From Paramoeba atlantica (taxonomy: Eukaryota > Discosea), in assembly GCA_977017575.1 (NCBI GenBank), contig CDRNVI010000006.1, positions 62,001-126,000 on the forward strand: a stretch of DNA of 64,000 nucleotides, read 5' to 3'. The notes beneath the pieces are model-generated. The model did no database searches. It was not told where the DNA came from and was given only the letters and a program-made list of their open reading frames with translations. Positions 26,790 through 36,574 of this stretch are shown piece after piece. Every line of letters starts with the position of its first letter. The stretch's first letter is position 1. The position numbers were made by a program, and so were the translations under genes.

Positions 26790-27255
26790 TTCGATTCAAC
26801 CGTATTTATATGAAATTTAGTTTATATAGAATAATAATAATAAAAAAAAAAAAAAAAAAAATAGTTTCGTTTAGGTTTTGGAGACGCTACGAAAGTCTGG
26901 TCAATTTTCGAGCATTCTTCATACAGGTAGTGATTTTAGTTACCAGTGACAAGGAATTCATTACGAGTGAGCGGGTTGGCGGCTGCGGAGCGTGGGGGGC
27001 TAAGCCCCTTCACAAAGTATTCCCTTTTCTTCAACATTCTGAGTTTAATTGTGTGGTACCAGGGCCCCTTTTTGAATATTTATACAGCGCGCGTTATTCA
27101 GCAATAGGAGAAATCTACTAGCATCATAAGAGGAACCATAGCATAACGAGAAGTAGACGTTCAACATAAGCTATGTTTTCAATTAGATACTTCTTTACTT
27201 TATCATATTCGTGATTTGATTATGTTAATGTCCGGATGCCCTCGCCGTGGATTTC

Positions 27256-28360
27256 TTTACCAAATTAGTATTCCCTTGAAGGCACGGCCCAAGTTTAGAT
27301 TTCGATCGACATTGGGCGAAGTTTTCGAGATGAACGTTCTTCCCATGGGTCATCGCTGCGCACCAGAAATCATGCACACTGTTACCGCCGCAATTGCCGG
27401 CGAGAGGTCGGTGTGTCAGGAGCGTTTCTCGTTTCACAGAGGTGCCACTGACGTTTACGTCGACGGAGTTCGTTTTTCGGGGACAGCGAACGATGCCGTC
27501 GAATACGCTCGCTTTATTGACGAGCGGTGTTCCAAAGCAAACGGCCTCTTTAAAGACGCCGGACAGCCCCCTGCTTTGAAGTATGTTTTCAATGGGGTGG
27601 CTTTCGACCACGACACTCATACGGTCTGCCTGGGACCGAGAGTGGTCAGTAAACTGCAAAAAGACAAATTTCATAAATTGTCTTTTGGTGATCTTGAGGC
27701 GGCGGTGGGGCGTCTTGGAGACTTTGAGGCGGCGGTGGGTCTGCAGTCTTGCGGCTCAATATGCCACGCTTTTATTTCGCGATGAAAGTCGCGCAGCGTA
27801 GGATCAACTTATTAAATCGCTGTCCGTATTTGATCGACAAGCCAGTTGATCTTCCGGTAGTTACTCGTTCTACACTTACCGAATGGCGAAATGAATTGAT
27901 ATGCAATCTTCCCCGACCCCCGCCTCCTCATCCTGACACCGTTCCTCACCACCACAAGTTATACACGGATGCTTCTGCGAAGGGATGGGGGGCCATCATT
28001 TACCTTGATTCTGGGGAGGTATTAATTACTGGTGAGGCATGGCCGAAAAATTTTAAGTATGAAGTGAATCGGGCCGAAGCGATGGCGGTCCGCTTAGCTA
28101 TTAAAAAGTTTGCTATGCACTCCCCCAAAGGAACGTGCTTGGATATCTTCGTGGATAACACCTCCTGTAAGGCAGCGTTGAACAGGAGATTATCGAAGTC
28201 AGAAGGAGTGTCAAAGGAATTGAAAGAAATAATACGAGACACTGAGAAACGTGGGATTTGTGTCGAGGCGAGATATGTGTCTACGTTGAACAATCCGGCC
28301 GATCATATAAGTCGGGGTAAAGAAGTTGACATTAAACAGATTGAAAAGTGTGTGATGTAA
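27256..28360 (+). pseudogene. YR-2 RT-RNase H, C-terminal part
   Basis: It continues YR-2 after YR-1 copy 2. RT boxes: YQISIPLKARPKFRF, VLPMGHRCAPEIMHTVTAAIAG, TDVYVDGVRFSG. RNase H: LYTDASAKGWGA, NRAEAMAVRLA, FVDNTSCKAAL, STLNNPADHISRG. Related to YR-1 but clearly a separate family, with its own A and B repeats. Broken; part of the incomplete YR-2. Confidence 0.85.
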
Positions 28361-28478
28361 AGGGCACGATAATAGACCGGTCATCTATTATTGTGTTATC
28401 CTTCCCTAGTTATTTTCGAAAAAAAAAAAAAAATTACTGTGTGTTCGGGAAAATATTGTGACGTGTGTGTGGGCAGGT

Positions 28479-29160
28479 AGCCGCCGGGTTTGGCGGGTGC
28501 AACCCGCTAACATAGTGATATATTATAAATTTATATTGTTTGTTTTGAAAGGCCTATTTTGTCAAGATGATGTAGAAGCTACATACGTTTCAATTTGCTT
28601 TTCATGTATATGATATGAATAGGTGAACTCATGTGAAAATAAATTATTATTTCATCTTTATAGTTATTTTCTTTTATGTCCTGCGCGGCCCCTCGGTGTG
28701 GATTTCTAGAAGTCTACGCATGGAAATTTAACCGAGGGGCTAATATCGGGTCAAATGCCCCGGAAGGGGGTTATAATTTTCATTGTTCTTTTCCCCGAAA
28801 GGGGGTTGTAATTGAATCATGTATAAAAGCTACAATATGTATTCTGAAAATTTACATATTTACTGATTACTTACTTGTAGAATCTTTTTCCTTTACGCGT
28901 TTTTTGTCCCACCCACCAAACCCCCATCCTATAGCCGCCGGGTTTGGCGGGTGCAACCCGCTAACATAGTGATATATTATAAATTTATATTGTTTGTTTT
29001 GAAAGGCCTATTTTGTCAAGATGATGTAGAAGCTACATACGTTTCAATTTGCTTTTCATGTATATGATATGAATAGGTGAACTCATGTGAAAATAAATTA
29101 TTATTTCATCTTTATAGTTATTTTCTTTTATGTCCTGCGCGGCCCCTCGGTGTGGATTTC
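28479..29160 (+). repeat. YR-2 B1-A2-linker-B2 block
   Basis: B1 28479-28706, A2 28707-28905, linker 28906-28932, B2 28933-29160. B starts AGCCGCCGGGTTTGGCGGG (hairpin-forming) and ends GTGTGGATTTC. The junction arms GCCCCTCGGT (28688-28697) and ACCGAGGGGC (28731-28740) are a perfect 10-bp inverted repeat. A2 carries CCCC-GGAA-GGGG and CCCC-GAAA-GGGG hairpins (GNRA-type loops), as does A1 at 15819-15865. Confidence 0.9.
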
Positions 29161-29162
29161 CC

Positions 29163-32100
29163 ATGAAAAAAACGAACCAACGTGATCAGCTTCTCTCTCA
29201 GTTGGGGTCTCCATCAAGTCCCAAAATCGATGCGGAATTACCCGAGCGGGAGCCAAATGCAACGAAGTCACAGAACGAGAAAAATTCAGCGATCATGTTT
29301 ATCGGAATCGACCCAAGCACAGAGGAGAATAAATCCTTTGACCTGATGAATAATGTAACGCCCGAGTCACAATTTCCGGCCTCGCCGGATGAGATTTGGA
29401 CGCATTCGAAGCAAATCAAACCGGGCGCAATGTGTACAGTGGCCTGGACATTTAACAAACAAGGTGCGCTTAACATCTCAATAGGCAAAGTCACTCGAAC
29501 ACATAGTAAGCGTGGAGGATTTGGTAAGTTATCTATCTCGTATCGGGGCGTTGTTGGTCACAAAGTTGGGGAACAATTCTCCGGGGTTTTACCTCCACAA
29601 GAGGACGTACGGATCTATAAACTAGCGTGGCATCAAGCGCCGCCAGCGATCGATACTACTGTGCAAAGGGATGCGTTTCTGGAGAATCATCAGATGAACT
29701 TTCCAGAAAAAGCCAAAGATGATTCATCAGTGGATTTGTTACCAATACCCACGCTGCGTTCAATAAGCCCTGACCTCGCTCCGTGTGTTGTCGTGGTGCT
29801 GAGGAACATCGTCCAGGAGTATATAAATTCCGATCACACGCAAAGAACAAAAATATGGCACCGTTTGCTATCAGCCATTAAGTTATCCCTAGCGACTGTT
29901 CGAGAAAACAGTGGAAAAAGGCGAAGACGGCGCCCGTTACGGGAGCCCGATGACGGTGAACGAAAAGAGGAGACACTGAGCGATACACGAGCCATCAAAC
30001 GAGCGACAAGGCTAGTATTGGATGGATGTACTTCCAAGGCGGCCAAGGTCTTGGATCAGACCTTTACACCAAAGCAACTAACGGATGAAGAGACCCTTGA
30101 CAAGCTTGCCGCCTTACATCCGCAAAGACAATACGAAGTTTCTTTGCCGGAGGATGCGCCGATAATTAGCGGGATAATGACGGAGGAGCTACGGAAAGCT
30201 GGGAAGCGACTCGCAAAAGGCGTAAACCCTGGCCCAACTGGAATGACAGACGGGATTGTGCAACTCATGCTCGATGATGAGATTTCATGCACTAATCTTG
30301 CCCATATGATATCGGATCTAATCAACGGATTCGTGGATCACAGCGTTTTGTTTCGATTAAACCGAGCACGGCTCGTAGCCATTCCTAAATCCAACGGAGG
30401 AGTCAGACCAGTGGCAATGGGCGAGATATTTATGAAGCTTGCCGGCGTTATATTGCTCCAGCGCTACGAACACACTTTGGGCCCTCTTTTTGCACCACTG
30501 CAACACGGCGTTTCGTCAAAGGCAGGATGCGAAAAAATCGTTCATAGACTGCATGAGCGTTTTAAGTCTGGACACGTCATTCTTTCCATTGACGCCAAAA
30601 ACGCCTTCAACTCCCCGAATAGGGCGGATATCGCCAAACACGTATTTGCTTTTGGTACACTACGCCCGTTTCAACGGATCTTTCACGCTGAACACGGCCA
30701 ACCATCAGAGCTACTGTATTACGGATCCGATGGAACGCTATTCGGAGTCATTCCCAGCACATGTGGTTTGCGGCAAGGTTCCCCGCTGGCATCTCTATAC
30801 TACTGCGCCTTCCTGCAGCCACTATTGGAGATTCTGAAACAAGAGTTTCCCGACATCGAAATATATGCGTTTATTGATGACGTGAACATGGCTTCGAAAA
30901 ACTCACAATCATTGGCCAAAGCATTTGTAAGGCTCCAAGAAATGGTGAATGCTCACAACATTGAACTTGCTCCTGGAAAATGCGTGTGGTTCGGTGGACA
31001 GGAAAAAATCCCGATTCCAGAACAGCTTGCAAATGAAGGGGTCAAGGCTGCGTACGATTCTATAAAGATCCTTGGGGCACACCTTGGAGAAGATGAATCT
31101 GTAAAGTCGGGTTTGTTTCAGCAGCTTGTCAGGAATACCGAAGCCTTTCGCCGATTAAAACTTATGGGCGCCAACAATGTCTCACTTTTGCTACTTTCCA
31201 AAAGCATGAATGTGAGGCATCAATACGCCATAAAAGTGCACGAGCCAACGTTAACCGACGCGGTCTCTCTCAGTTTCGACAACAACGTCGAAAAAGTGCT
31301 GCACCAGTGGTTGGGAGAAATGACCAAAGAGCAAATCGAATTGGCTCGGCTGCCGCTAAAGAAAGGAGGCCTCGGTCTGACATCATGTCATAGTATTCGT
31401 GCGGCGTCATACGAAACTTCTCGTTACCTAGCTCTAGAGCGCAAAAACTCAATTTCTGCTCGGGCGGGCAATGCGAGTAACGTATCCGCTATCATGGATA
31501 ATGGAATGAGTCAAACAGCAGTGGTCGCCCCAATCGATGAAGTAACAACAGCCGCGCAATTGCACCAGAAAGCATACGAGGCTTTAAAGGATCACGATCC
31601 CAAGCTAGCCACAATATTAAATGCCACCACACGGAAAGGAAGCTATGACTGGTTACAGTCTAATGCTAAATTTGTACCCACGCGTGCATTTCAGATTGCA
31701 ATCATGACACGCCTTGGGATGCCTCATCCTCGACTCCCGAAATCGCTGCTGTGCCCCGGCTGTCGTATGTTACTCGACAACAAAACAGCTTTGCAGCACA
31801 TCCCCGGATGCGTCCAATGTACAGGGCTTAATGCCACAGTGAAGCACAATCGGCTGGTTAAGTATATCTTCGATTTGGCGCAAAAGGCCGGTATACAATG
31901 TGAGAAAGAACCGCGATCTTTTTCGACTTGGCAATGCGGAATTTGCAAGAATAAAGTGTTTCCAAGCAACAAAATGATTCATGACAAAACATGTGCCGGA
32001 CGTCAGCTGTTTCGCTCAGGGCCTGATTTGGTGATATATTGGTCAACCGGGGAAATATTTTATGATCTAACTGTGGTGCACGAGCTATCGAACTCCAATC

Positions 32101-32396
32101 AAGCGAAATCTTGTTCCCAGCTTCTTACAGATGCAATCAAGCGGAAACGGGATACATATGTGACATCCGGAAAAATTCCCGACTTCGCATTTCAGTGCAT
32201 CCCAGTGCTGTCCTGCGGCTCTCTTCATCAAAATACGAGATCTCTGTTGCATGTCCTATCCGACGCGGCACTCTTAAATCGTCGAGCAACTGAAATGGAG
32301 TTCAAGCTCCTACTTCAGGAACTGAATGGGACGGAAGTGTACGCCCAGTTGCGGAACCATTTATCCCCGCAAGGCAGCAGCAGGTACAGCATTTGA
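29163..32396 (+). CDS. LINE-alpha ORF2 (copy 2), apparently intact RT-RLE protein
   Basis: 1077 residues. N-terminal domain GAMCTVAWTF...GHKVGEQF...LPPQEDVRIYK at about 88-160. RT: LAKGVNPGPTG, SIDAKNAFN (motif A, near 474), LRQGSPLASLYYCAF (motif B), YAFIDDVNMAS (motif C, near 568). Zinc knuckle CPGCRMLLD...H...CVQC near 863. RLE GPDLVIYW...EIFYDLT near 953. The frame is also open through the last bases of the YR-2 B repeat, but the first Met belonging to the LINE is at 29163. No internal stops, and all catalytic residues are present, so this could be a functional LINE polyprotein. Confidence 0.93.
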   Translation: MKKTNQRDQLLSQLGSPSSPKIDAELPEREPNATKSQNEKNSAIMFIGIDPSTEENKSFDLMNNVTPESQFPASPDEIWTHSKQIKPGAMCTVAWTFNKQGALNISIGKVTRTHSKRGGFGKLSISYRGVVGHKVGEQFSGVLPPQEDVRIYKLAWHQAPPAIDTTVQRDAFLENHQMNFPEKAKDDSSVDLLPIPTLRSISPDLAPCVVVVLRNIVQEYINSDHTQRTKIWHRLLSAIKLSLATVRENSGKRRRRRPLREPDDGERKEETLSDTRAIKRATRLVLDGCTSKAAKVLDQTFTPKQLTDEETLDKLAALHPQRQYEVSLPEDAPIISGIMTEELRKAGKRLAKGVNPGPTGMTDGIVQLMLDDEISCTNLAHMISDLINGFVDHSVLFRLNRARLVAIPKSNGGVRPVAMGEIFMKLAGVILLQRYEHTLGPLFAPLQHGVSSKAGCEKIVHRLHERFKSGHVILSIDAKNAFNSPNRADIAKHVFAFGTLRPFQRIFHAEHGQPSELLYYGSDGTLFGVIPSTCGLRQGSPLASLYYCAFLQPLLEILKQEFPDIEIYAFIDDVNMASKNSQSLAKAFVRLQEMVNAHNIELAPGKCVWFGGQEKIPIPEQLANEGVKAAYDSIKILGAHLGEDESVKSGLFQQLVRNTEAFRRLKLMGANNVSLLLLSKSMNVRHQYAIKVHEPTLTDAVSLSFDNNVEKVLHQWLGEMTKEQIELARLPLKKGGLGLTSCHSIRAASYETSRYLALERKNSISARAGNASNVSAIMDNGMSQTAVVAPIDEVTTAAQLHQKAYEALKDHDPKLATILNATTRKGSYDWLQSNAKFVPTRAFQIAIMTRLGMPHPRLPKSLLCPGCRMLLDNKTALQHIPGCVQCTGLNATVKHNRLVKYIFDLAQKAGIQCEKEPRSFSTWQCGICKNKVFPSNKMIHDKTCAGRQLFRSGPDLVIYWSTGEIFYDLTVVHELSNSNQAKSCSQLLTDAIKRKRDTYVTSGKIPDFAFQCIPVLSCGSLHQNTRSLLHVLSDAALLNRRATEMEFKLLLQELNGTEVYAQLRNHLSPQGSSRYSI

Positions 32397-32523
32397 GCCA
32401 AATGTATCAACATAGTTTCGTTTCTCAATGCCTATATGTATTATTATATACATAATATCTATAGCGAATTCCCACTCAAAAAAAATTGGGAGAAGGCTCA
32501 AAAAAAAAAAAAAAAAAAAAAAA
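32397..32523 (+). other. LINE-alpha copy 2 3' UTR, terminal stem-loop and poly(A)
   Basis: AT-rich 3' UTR with TATATG...CATAAT potential near 32430-32455 and a terminal TCCCA/TGGGA stem-loop just before a ~22-A tail (about 32501-32523). A stem-loop just before the tail also occurs in copy 1 with different sequence. Confidence 0.7.
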
Positions 32524-32528
32524 GAATT

Positions 32529-32772
32529 GGAACGCGCGGATGGATTGGGCGTGGATTGCTTCCTTTTTTATTATTATTGTTATCAGAATCATAAATAACT
32601 TAAGGCAGGTTGAATTACTAGTTTTGGGCTACAACATGTGAAATTGCTAATTTGATTGCTTGTTTACAAATCATATACCCCCCCCCAATGGACCTTCATG
32701 GTTCATGTATTGGGTAATATAGAGGCAATGCCGCGTTTCATACTTCTCCCCCCTTATTAATCGCAAAAAAAA
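32529..32772 (+). mobile_element. SINE-3 copy 2
   Basis: It starts GGAACGCGCGGATGG right after the alpha-2 poly(A) and ends CCCCCTTATTAATCGC plus a short A-tract. About 240 bp. It shares its body with 6230-6415 and with the minus-strand copy at 63302-64000. Its final ~20 bp (CTCCCCCCTTATTAATCGC) are the same as the 3' end of LINE-alpha copy 3 (about 36694-36711), the classic sign of a SINE that borrows a LINE tail. No protein. Confidence 0.6.
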
Positions 32773-33616
32773 GAAGCGCGCACTGCTGGAAGAAGGGGTG
32801 GAGCACGCGCGGATTGATTTCTGGGGGGAAGTGAGGGAAAGAGGAGGGCAAAGTTTGGAAGGCGCGGATGGATGCTCGGGGGGGGGGAAGTGAGGGAAAG
32901 AAGCGGGTGAAGTCGGAAAGTCGCGGATGGTTTCTTTGAGGGGTGGAGATAAGGGAGAGAAGCGGGCGAAGTTGATAAGGGCGAAGTAATATCGTCAGGG
33001 CATTCGACTTTTGTCGAATGATGGGGCGTAGCGACCCCAGCTTCCCTAGCTAACTCACCCGGCGTCGCACAACAAGACGCTACATACCTAGGGTGGGTAC
33101 GATCAAGGTCCCGCGGATGACACTACCCGGTGCCAACAAAACAAGGCACAAAATAACTAGGGTAACGGTCACCCAGACATCGCAGCGTGAGAATGACACC
33201 GCCCGGTACCGGATATAACAAGGTACTAAGAAACTAGGGTGGGTGTCATTCAGCATAATCTTTGGAGTGTGTTGTGTTTTTTCACTTCAAAAGAAGTGTT
33301 TTTTCATAAAGAATATTTTCTTGTAGTATATAGAAGGGGATAAAAAAAGATAAGCTGGCTGCTCGCGCTCGATCTGGTCAAATCTTCGGATTTGACTTGC
33401 GTGCTGCGTGGCACAGCTCCTAGCAAGCGATAAGGGGAGGCTTGTTCTAGGGAGGTAACATCTCCTCGGAGATATATTGCCTAATTCATCATCATCAAGG
33501 GCGAAGTAAAGTAAGTAGGAAAGTAAGTAAGAAAGTGATACCGTACATTCATAGAAAGTTAGAACTCATACTCTTCCCCCCTATTAAAAAAAAAAAAAAA
33601 AAAAAGAAAAAAAAGC
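32773..33616 (+). other. GA-rich non-coding retroelement-like sequence with A-tail, host of SINE-2b
   Basis: Purine-rich repeats such as GAAGTGAGGGAAAGAAGCGGG recur with variation at 32820-32975, then a GTAA/AGTA-rich run (33504-33535) and an A-tract (33585-33616). The minus strand at 62985-63235 carries a related copy without the SINE, i.e. an empty site. It could be a LINE-alpha 5' UTR or a non-autonomous element; I cannot decide. No ORF. Confidence 0.5.
32990..33496 (+). mobile_element. SINE-2b with (ATC)n tail and 13-bp TSD
   Basis: It is flanked by AAGGGCGAAGTAA at 32977-32989 and 33497-33509. It runs from TATCGTCAGGGCATTCG to (ATC)n. The uninterrupted target sequence is visible on the minus strand near 63014-63040. 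Head hairpins CATTCGAC/GTCGAATG and TGGGG/CCCCA replace the CATCCG/CGGATG and TGGGA/TCCCA pairs of SINE-2a by compensatory changes. Three tandem hairpin modules lie at about 33050-33250. The 5' half is much better conserved between copies than the 3' half. Confidence 0.85.
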
Positions 33617-34247
33617 AGGGCGTTCTCTCAGCGATGAAATTCTCCTTGGCCACAATACGAGAGGTATCCAATCGTCGACGACGTCGTCGTCCTTTTGAGA
33701 CGGACACTAAGATGGATGACGGCACGCCGCGACAACCACAATCTGCAGAAAACGCTGCTGATAAACGGGCTATCAAAAAGGCAACGCGTCTCTTCATGGA
33801 AGGTTGCACAAGTAAGGCTGCGAAAGTCATGGACCAGAAATTTGTTCAAAAAACACTAACTGATGATCAAACATTGGAGAAATTGAAAGACTTACACCCA
33901 CAGCATGAGTACAAATTTGATTTGCCAAGTAGCGCGCCATTGCTGACAGGATTAGACATCTCTGAGCTTCGGGCTGCGGGAACGCGTTTGGCAAAGGGAG
34001 TAAGTCCCGGTCCGACGGGCACAACCGACAGCATAGTGCGGATTCTCATCGACGACCCGATTTGCGGCACAAATCTGTGTCATATGTTAATGGATTTGAT
34101 CAATGGTGTGCTATCCCAAGAGCTAATGCAGCGACTGACCCGAGCAAGACTGGTAGCGATTGAAAAGTCAGGAGGAGGAGTACGACCAGTTGCAATCGGG
34201 GAGGTTTTTATGAAGCTCGCGGGAAATGTCCTTGTTCAACGTTACAA
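33617..34247 (+). pseudogene. LINE-alpha copy 3 ORF2, part before SINE-1
   Basis: It encodes RRRRRRPFETD, the alpha-helical RAIKKATRLFMEGCTSKAAKVMDQ segment, and the RT start (LAKGVSPGPTGTTDSIVR; RARLVAIEKSGGGVRPVAIGEVFMKLAG). It ends at the SINE-1 target duplication AACGTTACAA (34238-34247). Confidence 0.85.
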
Positions 34248-34637
34248 GGTGGAGGTGGCGGATTGGCAAGAACTCAAAGTTTGAAGCACATGGTGCTCAG
34301 ACGGCGAGTTCAAACCCGCTCATCGCAATATTCCTGGCGGCCTCACTCTAAGAGGCTGGGCTGATACCCGACTAGGCCCAGTACTCGGAGGACCGTCCCG
34401 GACCCTCCCCTCAGGGAACCAGCTCCCTTACCCGGCTTACACCTCTTGGGTGAGCCGTGTTGACGTACAGTTCGTCGACGCAGCGTGTTGGCAACAGCAC
34501 GTTGGTGCCGCCTTGGACAAGCGGAAACTGGTAGAGGACGTCGGCCTCGGAACTTCCAAATCTGTCTGTGAAGGGTCTGGCTTGCCAGTGACCATCCGGA
34601 GCAATCCGGAATGATTTGGATTTGGATTTGGATTTGG
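34248..34637 (+). mobile_element. SINE-1, tRNA-derived SINE with (GGATTT)n tail
   Basis: Perfect 10-bp target duplications AACGTTACAA flank it (34238-34247 and 34638-34647). The head resembles a type II tRNA (Leu/Ser-like): A-box-like GTGGCGGATTGGC near 34254 and B-box-like GAGTTCAAACCC near 34303. The body is unrelated to tRNA, and the 3' tail is TTTGGATTTGGATTTGG. It should be transcribed by RNA polymerase III and moved by a LINE. The 390-bp length fits a SINE. It is not a working tRNA gene: no acceptor-stem pairing with a 3' terminator. Confidence 0.88.
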
Positions 34638-34647
34638 AACGTTACAA

Positions 34648-36574
34648 AACCGTTCTTCAGCCCCTTTTCACTCCGATACAACAGGGCGTGCTGTCGAAGG
34701 CTGGGTGCGAACGTATCATTCACACATTAAATGAACGCTACAGAACGGGGGCATGCATCTTATCAATAGACCTAAAAAATGCGTTTAATTCCCCTTCAAG
34801 AGAGAACATAGCGAAGCATATTTTTGGTCTTTCAACGCTCCGCCCTTTTCAACGATTCTTTCATGCAGAATATGCGGAACCCTCCGAATTATTGTTTTAC
34901 GGGACAACTACCAATGGGCTGGCTGGGATTGTCAAAAGCACTAATGGAGTCAGACAAGGTTCAACGCTTTCCACTATATATTTTTGCGCCTTTCTGCAGC
35001 CGATACTAGAGACCCTTGCCGGGGAGTTTCGGGAAGTCAACGTCCATGCTTACGTCGACGACGTTAATCTTGTATCAAATGACGCAGTTCAACTTTCGAA
35101 AGCATTTACCCGGCTCCAAGCCCTGTTGAAAGACTTTAGCCTCGTAGTATCAACGCACAAATGCTTGTGGTTTGGAGGGATGGGAAAAGTACCTATGCCT
35201 CAAGAGTTATGCGATGCAGAGGTAAGAAATGCGGAACACACATTGAAGACTTTAGGCGCATTCATTGGGGAGGACTCTAAGATCAGTGAGCAACTTCTTA
35301 CTTCTCTCCAGAAACACAACGACATTTTCCGTCGTCTGAAACTCATGGGGTTAAACAATACTTCTGCGAAATTGTTGTCAAAATGCGTTAACGTCCGACA
35401 AAGATATCAAATGCGGGTGCACCATCCCGATGCATCGGAGGCATTGACAGAACGTTTTGATAAAGAGGTGGAACACGTTCTACAATCCTGGTTCGGATCA
35501 CTCACAAAGGAGCAAATAACGCAAATCAGGCTACCGGTGAAGAAAGGCGGGTTAGGTTTAACAGCGTGCCTTCCAACGAGACATGCCGCTTTTGAATCTT
35601 CATGGTTTTCGGTTTTTGAGCGCCCAAAAAATCTTTCAGCTCGGACTGAACAACGTGAAGTAAACACAAGCGACAGCGCCCACAGCGACAAGGACACAAA
35701 CGTGCCATTCGACGAACACACAGTAGCGGCAAAACTACATACGCAGGCGTGGGAATCTTTAACATCATCGACAGCGAATAGTGCCTCCATCCTGAAAGCG
35801 GTAAGTTACACGGGTAATGCAGAATGGGTTATGTCCAATGCAAAATTTGTGCCCTCGCATTTGTTCTCGCTTGCAATGATGCCGAGATTGGGTATTGCTC
35901 ATCCGAGTCTACCTAAGCAATTGCTCTGCCCGGGTTGCAAAATGCTACTAGAATCGCAAACAATTTTAACACACATCCCCGGGTGTTCGAAGTGCCCAGG
36001 CTTAAACGCAACTACAAAACATAATTCGCTAGTGAATTTTCTTTACGAGCTCTGTTTGAAGGCAGGCATTCCATGCGAAAAAGAACCGCGTAATTTCTCG
36101 ACATTTGCGTGCACGCAGTGTAACCAGAAAGTGGACTCCGATTACCGGCGGACGCATGAAAAGGTATGCGGTGGTCGTTCTTTTCGAAGATCAGGACCTG
36201 ACCTTGTCGTTTTTTGGAATACAGGGGAAATTTTTTATGATTTCACCGTAATTCATGAATTAGCGCCATCGAACCTAGGTACAAACTGTGCAAAGCTGTT
36301 TCGTGATGCCATCAAACGAAAGCATGACACTTACGTCCGACCCGGCACAATTCCTGAGGACATGTTCAGATGCATTCCAATGCTGTCAGGGGGGGCGCTT
36401 CACCACAACACGAAGTCCCTTCTGAGTGCTCTAGCAGATGCGTGCTGTCTCCCCCGGAAGCAAGTACACCTCGAATTTCAGCTCCACCTGCAAGAGTTAA
36501 ATGGGGCCGTTGTGCATTCACAGCTGCGGTCTTTTCTGGAGAAGGATAAGGGTGCCGCAGAGTTGGGAATTTAG
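34648..36574 (+). pseudogene. LINE-alpha copy 3 ORF2, part after SINE-1
   Basis: It encodes the RT from LQPLFTPIQQGVLSKAGCERI onward: SIDLKNAFN (motif A), VRQGSTLSTIYFCAF (motif B), HAYVDDVNLVS (motif C). The zinc knuckle is CPGCKMLLE...H...CSKC and the RLE GPDLVVFW...EIFYDFT. The frame is open to a stop at 36574. Domains are intact in this part; only the N-terminus and the SINE site disable the copy. Confidence 0.88.

Larger units (their letters stand above)
20863..27255 (+). mobile_element. YR-1 copy 2, split by YR-1 copy 3
   Basis: It inserted in the YR-2 RT, left end AAAAGTTTACGG at 20863 and right end GTGGATTTC at 27255; YR-2 coding sequence resumes at 27256. It contains A1, a full-length gag-like ORF, a YR region interrupted by copy 3 (22524-24442), RT-RNase H, an internal A-tract and one B repeat (26991-27255). 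No A2-B2 pair follows. Apart from the insertion it looks nearly whole. It is the best source for the YR-1 gag. Confidence 0.87.
15768..29160 (+). mobile_element. YR-2: YR retroelement split by YR-1 copies and SINE-2; incomplete
   Basis: A1 begins at about 15768 inside LINE-alpha ORF1; B1-A2-linker-B2 closes the element at 28479-29160. Between them are RT-RNase H segments (19736-20072, 20624-20862, 27256-28360) separated by a SINE-2 with 14-bp target duplication and by YR-1 copies. No gag or YR region of its own was recognised, so it is incomplete with several breaks. LINE-alpha continues directly after 29160. It is the oldest YR layer in this nest. Confidence 0.85.
14313..32523 (+). mobile_element. 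LINE-alpha copy 2, split by the YR-2 nest, intact ORF2 and poly(A)
   Basis: It begins with the last 12 nt of the SL exon (14313-14324), a short T-rich 5' UTR and ORF1 from ATG 14355. YR-2 interrupts it at 15768-29160. ORF2 then resumes and ends at 32396, followed by a 3' UTR with a TCCCA/TGGGA stem-loop (about 32470-32490) and a ~22-A tail. The LINE is thus older than the YR-2 insertion, which is older than the YR-1 and SINE-2 insertions inside YR-2. Apart from an ORF1 frameshift it is the best preserved LINE-alpha here. Confidence 0.88.

Noticed and set aside
18950-29160. Regular direct repeats resembling a repeat array (CRISPR-like)
   Set aside because: Repeats are 80-275 bp, few, and explained as A and B repeats of YR elements; spacing is not uniform, and the context is eukaryotic.
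34248-34330. A genuine tRNA gene
   Set aside because: A- and B-box-like strings are present, but there is no closing acceptor stem, and the sequence continues into a SINE body with target duplications.
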